Shown here in pieces: positions 34,093-42,836 of a stretch of DNA of 64,000 bases (the stretch's first letter is position 1; each line of letters starts with the position of its first letter). The DNA is taken from contig NZ_CP029562.1 of assembly GCF_004136315.1 (NCBI RefSeq), forward strand, positions 4,549,501-4,613,500, written 5' to 3'. This DNA comes from Mesorhizobium sp. Pch-S. Its GTDB lineage: Bacteria; Pseudomonadota; Alphaproteobacteria; Rhizobiales; Rhizobiaceae. The notes under the pieces were generated by a model. It was not told where the DNA came from and searched no databases. It worked only from the letters and a program-made list of their open reading frames with translations. The position numbers were made by a program, and so were the translations under genes.

Positions 34093-35888
34093 TGGCGGTA
34101 TTGAAAGCCGCAGGGCTGACCGTCGAACGCACGGACGGCGCACCGATCATCGAGGATGTCTCGCTGAGCCTCGATCGGGGCGAAGTGATGGGCATCGTCG
34201 GTGAATCCGGTTCCGGAAAGTCGACTCTGGCGCTGGCACTGCTTGCCTATGCGCGGCGCGGCGTGCGCATCGCCGGCGGTTCGGTTCGCGTCGCCGACAC
34301 CGACATGCTGGGCCTCGACACGGCAAGCCTGCGCAAGGCACGGCGCGAAATTGTGGCCTATGTCGCCCAGGACCCTGGTGCGGCCCTGAATCCGATGCTG
34401 ACACTCGGGACGCTGCTGACCGAGGGACTGGCCGGCGACGCGGCTGAAAAGACGGCTCGTGCGCGGGAGATATTGCGCAAGGTCGGCCTGCCCGATGACG
34501 CGGCCTTCCTGCTGCGCCGTCCACGCCAGCTTTCCGGCGGTCAGCAGCAGCGTATCGCGATCGCCATGGCGGTGATCGCGAAACCCAAGCTGATCATTCT
34601 CGACGAGCCGACGACGGGGCTCGACGTCTCGACGCGCGCCAAGGTGCTGGACCTGATCCGGCAGCTCTGCGTTTCGGACGATCTGACCGCGATCTATGTC
34701 AGCCACGACCTCGCGGTGATCGCCAACGTCGCCGACCATGTCACGGTGATGTATGGCGGCCAGGTTGTCGAACAGGGGCGCATGCAGGAGGTGCTGGCGA
34801 CGCCACGCCATCCTTATACACGCGCGTTGCTGGATGCCGTTCCCTCACTGCAGGCACGCCAGGTGCTGCGGCCGATCCGCGGACGCGTGCCGGCGGTCGG
34901 CGAGGCGCCGAGCGGCTGCATCTTCTCGGATCGTTGCGATCACGTTGTCGATGCCTGCAGCACCCGGCCAGTGCTTAGGCTGGTCGGCGGCACCCAGGTG
35001 CGGTGCGTCCGCCCGGAACTGGCACAAACATTCGAGGCGCGACCGCAGGTTGTCGGGCATGCCGACAGGCAGGTTGTCAACAGCGCGGCAGTGCTGCAGG
35101 CCGACGGGGTCAATGCTTTCTACGGGCATCGCCAGATCCTGTTCGATGTCAGTCTCAAGGTAGAACCGGGCCAGTGCCTGGCCGTCGTCGGCGAATCCGG
35201 CAGCGGCAAGTCGACGCTGTCGCGCTGTCTGATCGGATTGCATGGCAATCTCACCGGCGAATTCCGCCTCGATGGCAAGCCATTGCCGCTCACCGTCGGC
35301 GAGCGCGATCAGAATGCCCGTCAGCGGCTGCAATATATCTTCCAGAATCCCAACGCTTCGCTCAATCCGCGCCGCACGATCGGCCAGAGCCTGGCGGCCG
35401 CATTGGCCAACAGGCCAGAAGCGCGCACCCGCTCCGGTGGCATCATTGCGGAAGCACTCGAACGGGTGGGCATCTCGCCCGATCTTGCCATACGCTACCC
35501 GGTCGAGCTTTCGGGCGGCCAACGCCAGCGTGTTGCCATCGCCCGTGCGCTGGTCGCCAATCCAGCGGTGCTGCTGTGCGACGAGGTGACGTCGTCGCTC
35601 GACGTGTCGGTGCAGGCCTCGGTGATCGAACTGCTGCGCAGCCTGCTTGCCGACGGCCTCGGCATGCTTTTTGTCACGCATGACCTCGCCGTGGTGCGCA
35701 ACATCGCCGATAGCGTGGCCGTTCTCAGCGCCGGCCGCGTCGTCGAGCAGGGGGAAGCTCACAAGGTCCTGAGCGCGCCCAGCCATCCCTACACACAATC
35801 GCTGTTGGCCAACACGCTGCAATTGCCGACCGAAGCCGTGGACATTCCGGCGCTGGCACCAAGGCAATCTGCGGGCGGTTCACGCTGA
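34089..35888 (+). CDS. Fused double ABC ATPase (DppD-DppF)
   Basis: A 599-residue protein with two complete ATPase domains in tandem. The first has Walker A GESGSGKST, signature LSGGQQQRIAIAMA and Walker B LIILDEPTTGLD. A linker with the Dpp-type Cys cluster (SGCIFSDRCDHVVDACSTRP) follows near residues 275-300. The second has Walker A GESGSGKST, signature [14 protein letters not shown] and Walker B VLLCDEVTSSLD, where the usual DEPT reads DEVT. It powers the two permeases upstream. Fusions of this kind are common in rhizobia. Confidence 0.93.
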   Translation: MMAVLKAAGLTVERTDGAPIIEDVSLSLDRGEVMGIVGESGSGKSTLALALLAYARRGVRIAGGSVRVADTDMLGLDTASLRKARREIVAYVAQDPGAALNPMLTLGTLLTEGLAGDAAEKTARAREILRKVGLPDDAAFLLRRPRQLSGGQQQRIAIAMAVIAKPKLIILDEPTTGLDVSTRAKVLDLIRQLCVSDDLTAIYVSHDLAVIANVADHVTVMYGGQVVEQGRMQEVLATPRHPYTRALLDAVPSLQARQVLRPIRGRVPAVGEAPSGCIFSDRCDHVVDACSTRPVLRLVGGTQVRCVRPELAQTFEARPQVVGHADRQVVNSAAVLQADGVNAFYGHRQILFDVSLKVEPGQCLAVVGESGSGKSTLSRCLIGLHGNLTGEFRLDGKPLPLTVGERDQNARQRLQYIFQNPNASLNPRRTIGQSLAAALANRPEARTRSGGIIAEALERVGISPDLAIRYPVELSGGQRQRVAIARALVANPAVLLCDEVTSSLDVSVQASVIELLRSLLADGLGMLFVTHDLAVVRNIADSVAVLSAGRVVEQGEAHKVLSAPSHPYTQSLLANTLQLPTEAVDIPALAPRQSAGGSR

Positions 35889-35921
35889 ATCTGAGGATTT
35901 TCCGTTCATCAAGAGGAGAAG

Positions 35922-36377
35922 ATGATGAGCCATTTTGACGGTCTGCTCAACGACACGCTGCCGTTGCTGCAGGTAGACTTCACCGCCGAGGGCGCACTGG
36001 CCGACCTTGAGAATCCGCCGAACACGGGTGGTTTCGAGCTGGTCGGCACGCTGGTGCAGCCCAACGCGAAGATCCACATGACCCACATCTGGATCACGCC
36101 GTTCAACCGCCACCTGCATTGGGTGTCGGAGCACGTCCACGATTATGACGAAGTCCTGATCTGGACCGGCAATGACCCGGAAAACCCGCAGGATCTCGGC
36201 GCAGAGCTCTATATCGACATCGAGGGCGAGCGCCGCATCATCAACAAGTCGGGCTCGATCTACATCCCGGCTGGCGTCAGGCACTGCCCGCTCGGCTTCC
36301 ACTATGTGAACCGGCCGTTCCTGTTCCACGCGCTGTCGCTGGATCCGGAATACAAGGCAAAGGTCCAGAAGTCTTAG
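35922..36377 (+). CDS. Cupin-fold protein of unknown function
   Basis: A 151-residue single-domain cupin. The metal-binding block is visible as HWVSEHVHDYDEVLIWTG (His-x-His and a Glu) and GSIYIPAGVRHCPLGFHYVNRPFLFHAL gives the second His. It begins 33 bp after the ATPase and is probably in the same operon. Small cupins next to a transporter are often isomerases, lyases or dioxygenases for the imported compound; no activity can be assigned here. Confidence 0.78.
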   Translation: MMSHFDGLLNDTLPLLQVDFTAEGALADLENPPNTGGFELVGTLVQPNAKIHMTHIWITPFNRHLHWVSEHVHDYDEVLIWTGNDPENPQDLGAELYIDIEGERRIINKSGSIYIPAGVRHCPLGFHYVNRPFLFHALSLDPEYKAKVQKS

Positions 36378-36500
36378 CGCATGACCCCGAAAATCGGAAT
36401 CGATTTTCGGAAAGGAAGGGTGGCATACGCCCACCCGTCATGCGCCAAATCAAACTGTTAGAGCGACCTTTGCGCGTCCGAAAGGACGCGCGGCGCTCTA
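36377..36500. repeat. RIME-like palindromic repeat, cloverleaf-forming
   Basis: Outer arms GCGCATGAC (36377-36385) and GTCATGCGC (36437-36445) enclose two hairpins: CCGAAAATCG-GAAT-CGATTTTCGG (36387-36410) and GGGTGG/CCACCC (36418-36436). A third element follows: GCGCGTCC-GAAA-GGACGCGC (36472-36491) inside TAGAGCG/CGCTCTA arms (36459-36500). The sequence type resembles the rhizobial intergenic mosaic elements (RIME) as I recall them. The left edge touches the stop of the cupin gene. Confidence 0.75.
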
Positions 36501-36509
36501 GTCGAACGC

Positions 36510-36546
36510 CCACCGCCGGCGGGTTGTCCCCCCGGTGGTGGTTTTT
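36510..36546 (+). terminator. Rho-independent terminator after the peptide-type ABC operon
   Basis: CCACCGCCGG (36510-36519) pairs with CCGGTGGTGG (36532-36541), a 10-bp stem with one G-U pair, followed by TTTTT. It lies just after the RIME-like repeat. Confidence 0.8.
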
Positions 36547-36566
36547 ATCTACCCGGTCGTCCCGTG

Positions 36567-37051
36567 TTATTCGGCAGCGCCGATTGCCTTCAGGCCGGCA
36601 GCCGCGCACTTGGCGTCGATGTCGCCCGAAGGCGCGCCACCCACGCCGATGCCGCCGACCAGTGCCTTGCCGAACTTCACAGGCAGGCCGCCGGCCTGGA
36701 TCACCATGCGGCTGTCCATATCGCGCATGCCTTCATTGGCCGGCTTGCCGGCGATGAACTGGCGAGCCCTGCCGTGTCGCGGCCGAGTGCTGCCGAAGTA
36801 AACGCCTTGCCCTGTGCGCTTGCCCCGGTGTGCGGGCCGGAATTGTCGCCCTTGAGCACAACCTTGGTTGCGCCGTCGCGAGCGACGATGGCGACGCTGA
36901 CGTTATGGCCCTCGGCAACACAGGCCTTGAGCGCGGCATCGGCGGCCTTGGTGGCCAGCTCGAGCGGAAGGTAAGGCGTCGTCGGCAATTCCTGCGCGGT
37001 GGCGGCAAGCGGGGCAACGAGGGCGGCTGCGAGTACGAGAGTGCGGATCAT
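36567..37051 (-). pseudogene. GlcG/HbpS-like heme-binding family protein, frameshifted
   Basis: A secreted protein of the GlcG/HbpS family: signal peptide MIRTLVLAAALVAPLAATAQ, then ALKACVAEGHNVSVAIVARDG and QGKAFTSAALGRDTAGL. In the starting frame it ends early with an unrelated tail, stopping at 36701. The proper C terminus (QFIAGKPANEG, GGLPVKFGKALVGGIGVGGAPSGDIDAKCA) continues in another frame to TAA at 36567. Adding one base near the CCC at 36767-36769 restores a 161-residue protein, the normal family length. It could be a real mutation or a sequencing error. It lies next to a two-component system; in Streptomyces, HbpS works with a sensor kinase, so a link is possible. Confidence 0.8.
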
Positions 37052-37138
37052 TTCGGTCTCCTGTCCAGTTGATGGAGGAGGGTTACCGCGCGATCGGCGC
37101 TGTCGGTATTCGTAGGGCTTGCGACCGGGTCCGTAGTT

Positions 37139-37747
37139 CTACGGAGTTTGTTGGCCCTCGAGCCAGAGCCGGGTCATTTCGGCCTGCGATGTAGTGCCGA
37201 GTTTGGCGCCGATCGCGGCGCGATGGCTCTCCACGGTGCGTGGCGACAGGCCAAGCCCCTCGGCGATCTGCCGGGTTGTGAAACCCGAGGCGATGCGATC
37301 CAGAACCTCGCTCTCGCGCGCCGTCAGTGCGGCTAGCAAGGTGATCGTCTCCGCCGTTTCTGCACGCTTGCGCAGGGTGCGCTCGAGCAATTGCTGGCTT
37401 TTCTGGATGGCGTCGATCAGATCCTGCTCGTCGATGGGCTTGGACAGGAAATCGACGGCGCCATTGCGGAAGGCACGCCGGCAGGCCTCGATGTCGCCGT
37501 GGCCGGAAATGACGATGGTGGGCCAATCGATACCCTGTTCCGCCAGTCTTTCCTGCAGCTTCAGCCCGGAGATGACCGGCATGCGAATGTCGAGGACGAG
37601 GCAACCGGGTTCGAGCCGGCCGACCTGTGCCAGGAACGTCTGCGGATCGGCGAAGCCGGTAACCGTTATCCCCACTGTGGAAAGCAGCAAGCCGAGAGCC
37701 CGGCGGACGGCCTCATCATCGTCGACGAGATAGACAGGACTGTTCAC
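37139..37747 (-). CDS. Two-component response regulator (FixJ/LuxR type)
   Basis: A 202-residue regulator. The receiver domain (residues 1-120) has the acidic pair Asp9-Asp10, phospho-acceptor Asp53 in VLDIRMP and the Lys in FLSKPID. The C-terminal LuxR-type helix-turn-helix reads LTARESEVLDRIASGFTTRQIAEGLGLSPRTVESHRAAI in outline. It overlaps the kinase gene stop by 4 bp, so the two form a cognate pair. Targets are unknown; the GlcG/HbpS-like gene immediately downstream is the obvious candidate (inference). Confidence 0.92.
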   Translation of the reverse strand: MNSPVYLVDDDEAVRRALGLLLSTVGITVTGFADPQTFLAQVGRLEPGCLVLDIRMPVISGLKLQERLAEQGIDWPTIVISGHGDIEACRRAFRNGAVDFLSKPIDEQDLIDAIQKSQQLLERTLRKRAETAETITLLAALTARESEVLDRIASGFTTRQIAEGLGLSPRTVESHRAAIGAKLGTTSQAEMTRLWLEGQQTP

Positions 37748-39285
37748 TGGGCCGCCTCCGCATTGTCCTGTCCGCGCGGCAGCACAACCCTGAAGGTCGC
37801 GCCGGGGCTGTCTTCGATCAGCACGATCTCACCACCTGCGCGCTCGACCAGGCGTTGGCTGAGTGCCAGGCCGAGCCCGGTGCCGTCGACGCGGGTGGTC
37901 GCGAAAGGGGTGAACAGTCTGGACCGGATTGCTTCCGGCACTCCGGGGCCATTGTCGCCGACCTCAAAAATGGCCTGAGAACCCTTTTCGCGTAGGCTCA
38001 TCGTCACGCTTCCCGTGCCGTTTCGTCCATCGTCCAACGCTTCCATCGCGTTGCGCACGAGATTGAAAGCGACCTGTTCCATTTCGACAGGGTCCGCAAC
38101 CACCAGGATCGGCTTGTCGGGAACATTGACAGCGAGCTGGATTCCACGCGAGCCAGCCTCCGGTGCCAGCAGCGTTCGCACATTGATCAGTGCCTCGCGC
38201 AGATCGAAGGTTTCCGCCAGCGTGTTCTGGGGGCGCGACCAATTGCGGAAGCGTTCCAGTATGGCGGAGGCCCGTTTGGCCTGGGTGACGGTGTCTTCCA
38301 GAACCGGTGCAAGTGCGGCGACGTCGCCCCTGTTGGCCAATCGGCGCCCGGCCTGTGACTGTGCCAGGATCGCGGTGAGCGGTTGTGTCAACTCATGCGC
38401 CATGCCGCTTGCCATTTCGCCCAGCGCGTTGACGCGTGAGGCATGGGCAAGCCGCGATTCCAGCGCGCTGAGCCGCGCCTGTTCGACAGCTGCGCGCGCA
38501 CGGGCGCGCTGACGTAGGCCCGCCAGCCCAGCAAGGCAGGCAAGACTGACGACGAGCAGCACAAGGCCCGTCCGCAAAGGCGGGAACAGGTCGAGGAAAC
38601 CGATCGTCATGCCGGTTTCCAACGCTAGGGGTTGTGAGGCACTGCTGAGGGGCCTGGAGAAACGGACCCCGCCTGGCTGGGCGGGTGGCCCGACAAGAAG
38701 GTGGCCGTCGGGCAAGGACAGCCGCATCGTGACGCCGGGGCGTGACCAGAAGGGCGCCGCTTCGTCGATCAGTTTACCGGCGTCGATGCCCAGCATCAGT
38801 CCATAGCGCGCGGCGTCACTGTTGGGGCTGCGCTTCACCATGGCGTAGTGGTCGGGTCGCCCGGGGTTTGGCAGCAACGTTATCTGGCCGGTCGAGGTCC
38901 TGGCTGCCGTCCGGATGTGCTCTGCCATCGATGGATCGAGCGGTGTCGTGCCGACAATGGTGGCCTGCTGATCCAGCGGGACAAGCTGGATCTCGTCGAT
39001 GCGCGGATAAAAACGGGTTATGGTCGAAGCCACGTCCAGGAACAGGTCAAAGCTGCGACCATCCGATGCGACCGCAATGGCCGAAAGCGCCGTCATATGG
39101 GCATCGTGCTGGTCCGCGCGCTGCGAGGCGACCCTGTGCAGGGCGAAACTTTCCTGCTCGAGTTCGGTGACAAGCGCCCGATACTGCCATGCCGCCAGCG
39201 TTCCGGCTGCGATGAGCAGCAGCAGGAACCAGATGGCGATCAGAGTGGCAGGTCTCTCCAGGATCGGGCGTCGGACGAGCGTCAT
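37744..39285 (-). CDS. Membrane sensor histidine kinase
   Basis: A 513-residue kinase of the FixL/DctB type. Two membrane helices (about residues 15-33, and FPPLRTGLVLLVVSLACLAGLAG near 245) flank a 200-residue periplasmic sensor region. The H-box is LGEMASGMAHELTQPLTAI near residue 300; N-box FNLVRNAMEAL, G1 VGDNGPGVP and G2 GTGLGLALS follow. It phosphorylates the FixJ-type partner encoded downstream. The ligand is unknown. Confidence 0.92.
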   Translation of the reverse strand: MTLVRRPILERPATLIAIWFLLLLIAAGTLAAWQYRALVTELEQESFALHRVASQRADQHDAHMTALSAIAVASDGRSFDLFLDVASTITRFYPRIDEIQLVPLDQQATIVGTTPLDPSMAEHIRTAARTSTGQITLLPNPGRPDHYAMVKRSPNSDAARYGLMLGIDAGKLIDEAAPFWSRPGVTMRLSLPDGHLLVGPPAQPGGVRFSRPLSSASQPLALETGMTIGFLDLFPPLRTGLVLLVVSLACLAGLAGLRQRARARAAVEQARLSALESRLAHASRVNALGEMASGMAHELTQPLTAILAQSQAGRRLANRGDVAALAPVLEDTVTQAKRASAILERFRNWSRPQNTLAETFDLREALINVRTLLAPEAGSRGIQLAVNVPDKPILVVADPVEMEQVAFNLVRNAMEALDDGRNGTGSVTMSLREKGSQAIFEVGDNGPGVPEAIRSRLFTPFATTRVDGTGLGLALSQRLVERAGGEIVLIEDSPGATFRVVLPRGQDNAEAAQ

Positions 39286-39404
39286 CGGACCATTGTGGCA
39301 GTTTGCGCGGGATAGCTAAAGCAACAACTGGCAGCAGCCCCGTCACTGGCTCATTCCAGGGTTTCTCCGATTGATTACAATTATTGTCGATTATTTTGTT
39401 GAAG

Positions 39405-39418
39405 AATTGTCGGCAATT
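39405..39418. promoter_or_regulatory. Candidate GntR operator S1 upstream of amino-acid-type ABC operon
   Basis: AATTGTCGGCAATT differs at one base from a perfect AATTGTCGACAATT palindrome and matches the core found at 46015, 49122 and 56696. It lies 71 bp before the binding-protein start. The rest of the 203-bp gap is AT-rich and holds no gene. Confidence 0.5.
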
Positions 39419-39488
39419 TGGTTGGATCGCCGTGTTGAAAAAGGTGACGGTCGACGGAGATTCCGTCAGAACCGCTTGGGAGGACAAA

Positions 39489-40517
39489 ATGGCACTATTT
39501 CGGACGGCACGCCGCGTCGCGGCTGCCGTGCTGCTTTTGGGCACTTCCGTCGTCGCGGCACAGGCCGCGTCGACGCTGGAGACGGTGAAAGCGCGCGGCA
39601 AACTCATCTGCGGCGTTTCGATGGGCACGACAGGCTTTGCGCTGGCTGACGCGCAGGGCAAGTTTGCCGGGTTTGACGTCGACGTTTGTCGCGCGGTGGC
39701 CAGCGCCGTGTTCGGAGATCCGAACAAGGTCGACTTCGTGATGACCAACATCAACACGCGCTTCCAGGTGCTGCAGTCGGGCGAGATCGACATCCTGTCG
39801 CGCCAGACGACGATGACCTATTCGCGCGAAGCCTCGCTTGGCATCGATTTCGGCCCGACCGTGTTCTACGACGGCCAAGGTCTGATGGTGGCCAAGAGCC
39901 TCGGCATCAACAGCGCCAAGGAGCTCGACGGCGCGGCCATCTGCACCTTGCCGGGAACCACGACGGCGCAGAACCTGGCCGACTTCTTCCGCACGACCGG
40001 CAAGAAGTTCGAACTGGTGGTATTCGAGAACCCGGACGAAAACAACAACGCCTTCTTCTCCGGCCGTTGCGATGCCGTCTCGTCCGACCGGTCCGATCTC
40101 GCTTCCATCCGCGCCGGTTCGAAGAGCCCGGGCGACTATGTGATCCTGCCGGAGACGATCTCGAAGGAGCCGCTGGCGCCGGCCGTGCGCCAGAACGATT
40201 CCAACTGGCGCGACATCGTTTCCTGGTCGATCTGGATGATGATGGCCGCCGAGGAAAAAGGCATTACCCAGGCCAATGTCGACGAACAGGCCAAAAGTGC
40301 CGATCCGGAGATCCAGCGCATGCTGGGCGGAACGGATGATCTCGGCCCGATGCTCGGCCTCGACAAGAAGTGGGGCTACAACGTCATCAAGCAGGTCGGC
40401 AATTATGCCGAAGTCTTCGACCGCAACCTTGGTGAGAAGACCGCGCTCGGTCTGAGCCGCGGCCCGAACACGCTTTGGAACAATGGCGGCCTGCTTTATC
40501 CGCCGCCCTTCCGGTAA
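39489..40517 (+). CDS. Amino-acid-type ABC transporter substrate-binding protein (AapJ-like)
   Basis: A 342-residue periplasmic binding protein of the AapJ/BztA class. A signal peptide (RVAAAVLLLGTSVVAAQA) ends near residue 26. Class blocks are TLETVKARGKLICGVSMGTTGFA, FDVDVCRAVASAVFGDPNKVDFV, LSRQTTMTYSREASLGIDFGPTVFYDGQGLMV and the LSRGPNTLWNNGGLLYPPPFR ending, in outline. ATG 39489 has GGGAGGAC upstream. The class binds many L-amino acids, but here the operon ends in an amidohydrolase, so a cyclic amide or related molecule is equally likely (inference). Confidence 0.92.
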   Translation: MALFRTARRVAAAVLLLGTSVVAAQAASTLETVKARGKLICGVSMGTTGFALADAQGKFAGFDVDVCRAVASAVFGDPNKVDFVMTNINTRFQVLQSGEIDILSRQTTMTYSREASLGIDFGPTVFYDGQGLMVAKSLGINSAKELDGAAICTLPGTTTAQNLADFFRTTGKKFELVVFENPDENNNAFFSGRCDAVSSDRSDLASIRAGSKSPGDYVILPETISKEPLAPAVRQNDSNWRDIVSWSIWMMMAAEEKGITQANVDEQAKSADPEIQRMLGGTDDLGPMLGLDKKWGYNVIKQVGNYAEVFDRNLGEKTALGLSRGPNTLWNNGGLLYPPPFR

Positions 40518-40530
40518 GCCGGTCGCCTGA

Positions 40531-40560
40531 TATGGCGCATGTCGGTCGACATGCGCCATA
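40531..40560. promoter_or_regulatory. Perfect intercistronic hairpin between binding protein and permeases
   Basis: TATGGCGCATGTCG (40531-40544) and CGACATGCGCCATA (40547-40560) form a 14-bp perfect stem with a 2-base centre, 13 bp after the binding-protein stop. Such stems commonly stabilise the upstream message, which would favour excess binding protein over permease. Confidence 0.65.
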
Positions 40561-40593
40561 CTTTCTCAACCAGACCTTGAAGGGGAACACGGC

Positions 40594-41757
40594 GTGTCGC
40601 CCATTGTTCTGCTGCGAAATCGCCGCGTCCGAGAACTGGCGTATCAGGTCATCTGCGTGGCGGCAGTCGTCGCCGTCGGCTGGTATCTGCTCAGCAACGC
40701 GCTTGCCAATCTGGCCAAGCAGGACATAGCGACCGGCTTCGGCTATCTCGGCCGTGAGGCCGGCTTCGTCATCAGCGAGACGCCGATCGCCTATGAGCCG
40801 TCTGACAGTTATGCGCGAGCGCTGCTGGTCGGCCTGCTCAACACAGTCAAGGTGGCGCTTCTCGCCATCGTGTTCAGCACAGTCATAGGTACACTCGTCG
40901 GCATCGCGCGCCTGTCCAGCAATCCTCTGCTGTCGCGGCTGATGCTTTTTTATGTCGAAGCGCTGCGCAACGTGCCGCTGCTGCTCTACCTCTTCCTCTG
41001 GTACTCGGTCATCATTTTCACGCTGCCGCCAGTCCGGCAGGCCATCACGCTGCTGCCCGGTGTCTATGTCTCGAACAGCGGCCTCGTGGTGCCGGCTATC
41101 ATCTGGAATTCCGGCTTCTGGGTAGCTGCGGCCGCGGTTGCCATCGGCATTGTCGCTGCAGCCATCTGGTTCAGGATCGTGCGCGACCGGCGCATTGCGA
41201 CGGGCAGGGCGCTTCCGGGCTGGCCCGTGGCTTTTGCACTGCTGGTGCTGCCCATCGTCTTAGCTGCACTGCTTTTCGATATCAGCGGCGAAGTCGACTG
41301 GCCGGTGCTGGGCAAGTTTCGCCTGACCGGTGGGGCGCATCTGAAGCCTGAATTCGTCGCCCTGCTTGTCGGCCTGACGCTCAGCGCGTCCGCCAGCGTC
41401 GCCGAGATCGTGCGCAGCGGTATCCTGGCGATCCGCAAGGGGCAGCGCGAAGCGGCGAAGTCTCTCGGTCTCTCGGATGGCCAGGCAATGCGGCTGGTCA
41501 TCTTGCCGCAAGCGCTCAGGGTGATCGTGCCGCCACTGACCAATGTCTATGTGACGACTTTCAAGAACAGTTCGCTGGCGATCGCCATCGGTTATCCGGA
41601 CCTTGTCATGGTGTCCAACACCATCATGAACCAGACCGGGCAGGCGATCGAGCCGATTGCGCTGTTCATGCTGACTTATCTGATCCTCTCGCTTCTCACC
41701 TCCGTGGTGATGAACTGGTACAACGGGCATGTCGCGCTCAAGGAGCGCCAGTCATGA
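40594..41757 (+). CDS. Amino-acid-type ABC permease (AapQ-like)
   Basis: A 387-residue permease starting at GTG 40594. The N-terminal half has FGYLGREAGFVISETPIAYEPSDSYARALLVGLLNTVKVAL, typical of AapQ/BztB, and the coupling loop is VAEIVRSGILAIRKGQREAAKSLGLSDGQAMRLVILPQALRVIVPPL in outline. It pairs with the permease that follows, whose start overlaps its stop as ATGA. No AapP-type ATPase is encoded in this operon or elsewhere in the window. Confidence 0.92.
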   Translation: MSPIVLLRNRRVRELAYQVICVAAVVAVGWYLLSNALANLAKQDIATGFGYLGREAGFVISETPIAYEPSDSYARALLVGLLNTVKVALLAIVFSTVIGTLVGIARLSSNPLLSRLMLFYVEALRNVPLLLYLFLWYSVIIFTLPPVRQAITLLPGVYVSNSGLVVPAIIWNSGFWVAAAAVAIGIVAAAIWFRIVRDRRIATGRALPGWPVAFALLVLPIVLAALLFDISGEVDWPVLGKFRLTGGAHLKPEFVALLVGLTLSASASVAEIVRSGILAIRKGQREAAKSLGLSDGQAMRLVILPQALRVIVPPLTNVYVTTFKNSSLAIAIGYPDLVMVSNTIMNQTGQAIEPIALFMLTYLILSLLTSVVMNWYNGHVALKERQS

Positions 41758-42836
41758 GCGAACAATCCATCATGGCAAGCGATCTGACCCCGCCGCAGCA
41801 TGAGAGCGGCGGGTTGCGAGCCTATTTCGGCACTGCAGGCAACTCGGTGGTGACCCTGATCTGCCTGGCGATCTTCGCATTGGTTGCCAAGGTCGCGATC
41901 TCCTGGCTGCTGGTCAATGCGGTGTTCACCGGCACACCGGAAGAGTGCAAGGTCGCCTCGGGGGCCTGCTGGCCCTACCTCGCCGACAAGCTGCGTTACA
42001 TGCTTTTCGGAATCTATCCGTTCAACGAGCAATGGCGGCCGCTGACCGCGACGCTGCTGTTCATCGCGGCCATGGCCGCTTCTGGTATCCCGCGCCTGTG
42101 GGGTCGTCAGTTGATAGCCGGCTGGATCGTGCTTTTGCCGCTGCTGTTCGTGCTGATGGCGGGTGGTGTGTTCGGCCTGACCTCCGTGCCGACGTCGCAA
42201 TGGGGCGGCTTGCCGCTATCCTTCATGCTGACCTTTGTCGGGCTCGTCCTAGCGCTGCCGCTGGGTATCCTGCTTGCGCTGGCGCGGCTTTCCAACCTGC
42301 CGGCCATCCGCATTCTCGCCGTTACCTTCATCGAACTGGTGCGTGGCGTGCCGCTGATCAGCATCCTGTTCATGGCTTCCGTGATGTTGCCTTTGTTCAT
42401 GCCCGAGGGCGTGACGATCGACAAATTGCTGCGGGCCCAGGTCGCGATCATCCTGTTTGCCGCAGCCTACATTGCCGAGATCGTGCGCGCCGGGCTGCAG
42501 GCATTGCCGCGTGGCCAGACGGAGGCCGCCCAGGCGTTGGGGCTGCATTACTGGCAGTATACGTTCCTGGTGATCATCCCCCAGGCGCTTAAGACTGTCA
42601 TTCCGCCGCTGGTCTCGCTGTTCATCGGTTTCTTCCAGGACACGACGCTTGTGACCATCGTCGGCCTGCTCGATTTCCTCAACACCGTGCGCACCGCCCT
42701 GCGCGATCCCAACTGGCAAGGCATCGCGGTGCTGGAAGGCTATCTCTTCGCTGCCGTCGTCTATTTCGTCTTCAGCGCTCTGATGGGCGCCTACAGCCGC
42801 TTTCTCGAAACACGTTTCAGGGTTGGTCATGACTGA
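41754..42836 (+). CDS. Amino-acid-type ABC permease (AapM-like)
   Basis: A 360-residue permease of the AapM/BztC type. Blocks are GACWPYLADKLRYMLFGIYPFNEQWRP, FIELVRGVPLISILFMASVMLPLFMPEG and the coupling loop EIVRAGLQALPRGQTEAAQALGLHYWQYTFLVIIPQALKTVIPP in outline. It ends by overlapping the amidohydrolase start by 8 bp, which ties import to that enzyme. Confidence 0.92.
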   Translation: MSEQSIMASDLTPPQHESGGLRAYFGTAGNSVVTLICLAIFALVAKVAISWLLVNAVFTGTPEECKVASGACWPYLADKLRYMLFGIYPFNEQWRPLTATLLFIAAMAASGIPRLWGRQLIAGWIVLLPLLFVLMAGGVFGLTSVPTSQWGGLPLSFMLTFVGLVLALPLGILLALARLSNLPAIRILAVTFIELVRGVPLISILFMASVMLPLFMPEGVTIDKLLRAQVAIILFAAAYIAEIVRAGLQALPRGQTEAAQALGLHYWQYTFLVIIPQALKTVIPPLVSLFIGFFQDTTLVTIVGLLDFLNTVRTALRDPNWQGIAVLEGYLFAAVVYFVFSALMGAYSRFLETRFRVGHD

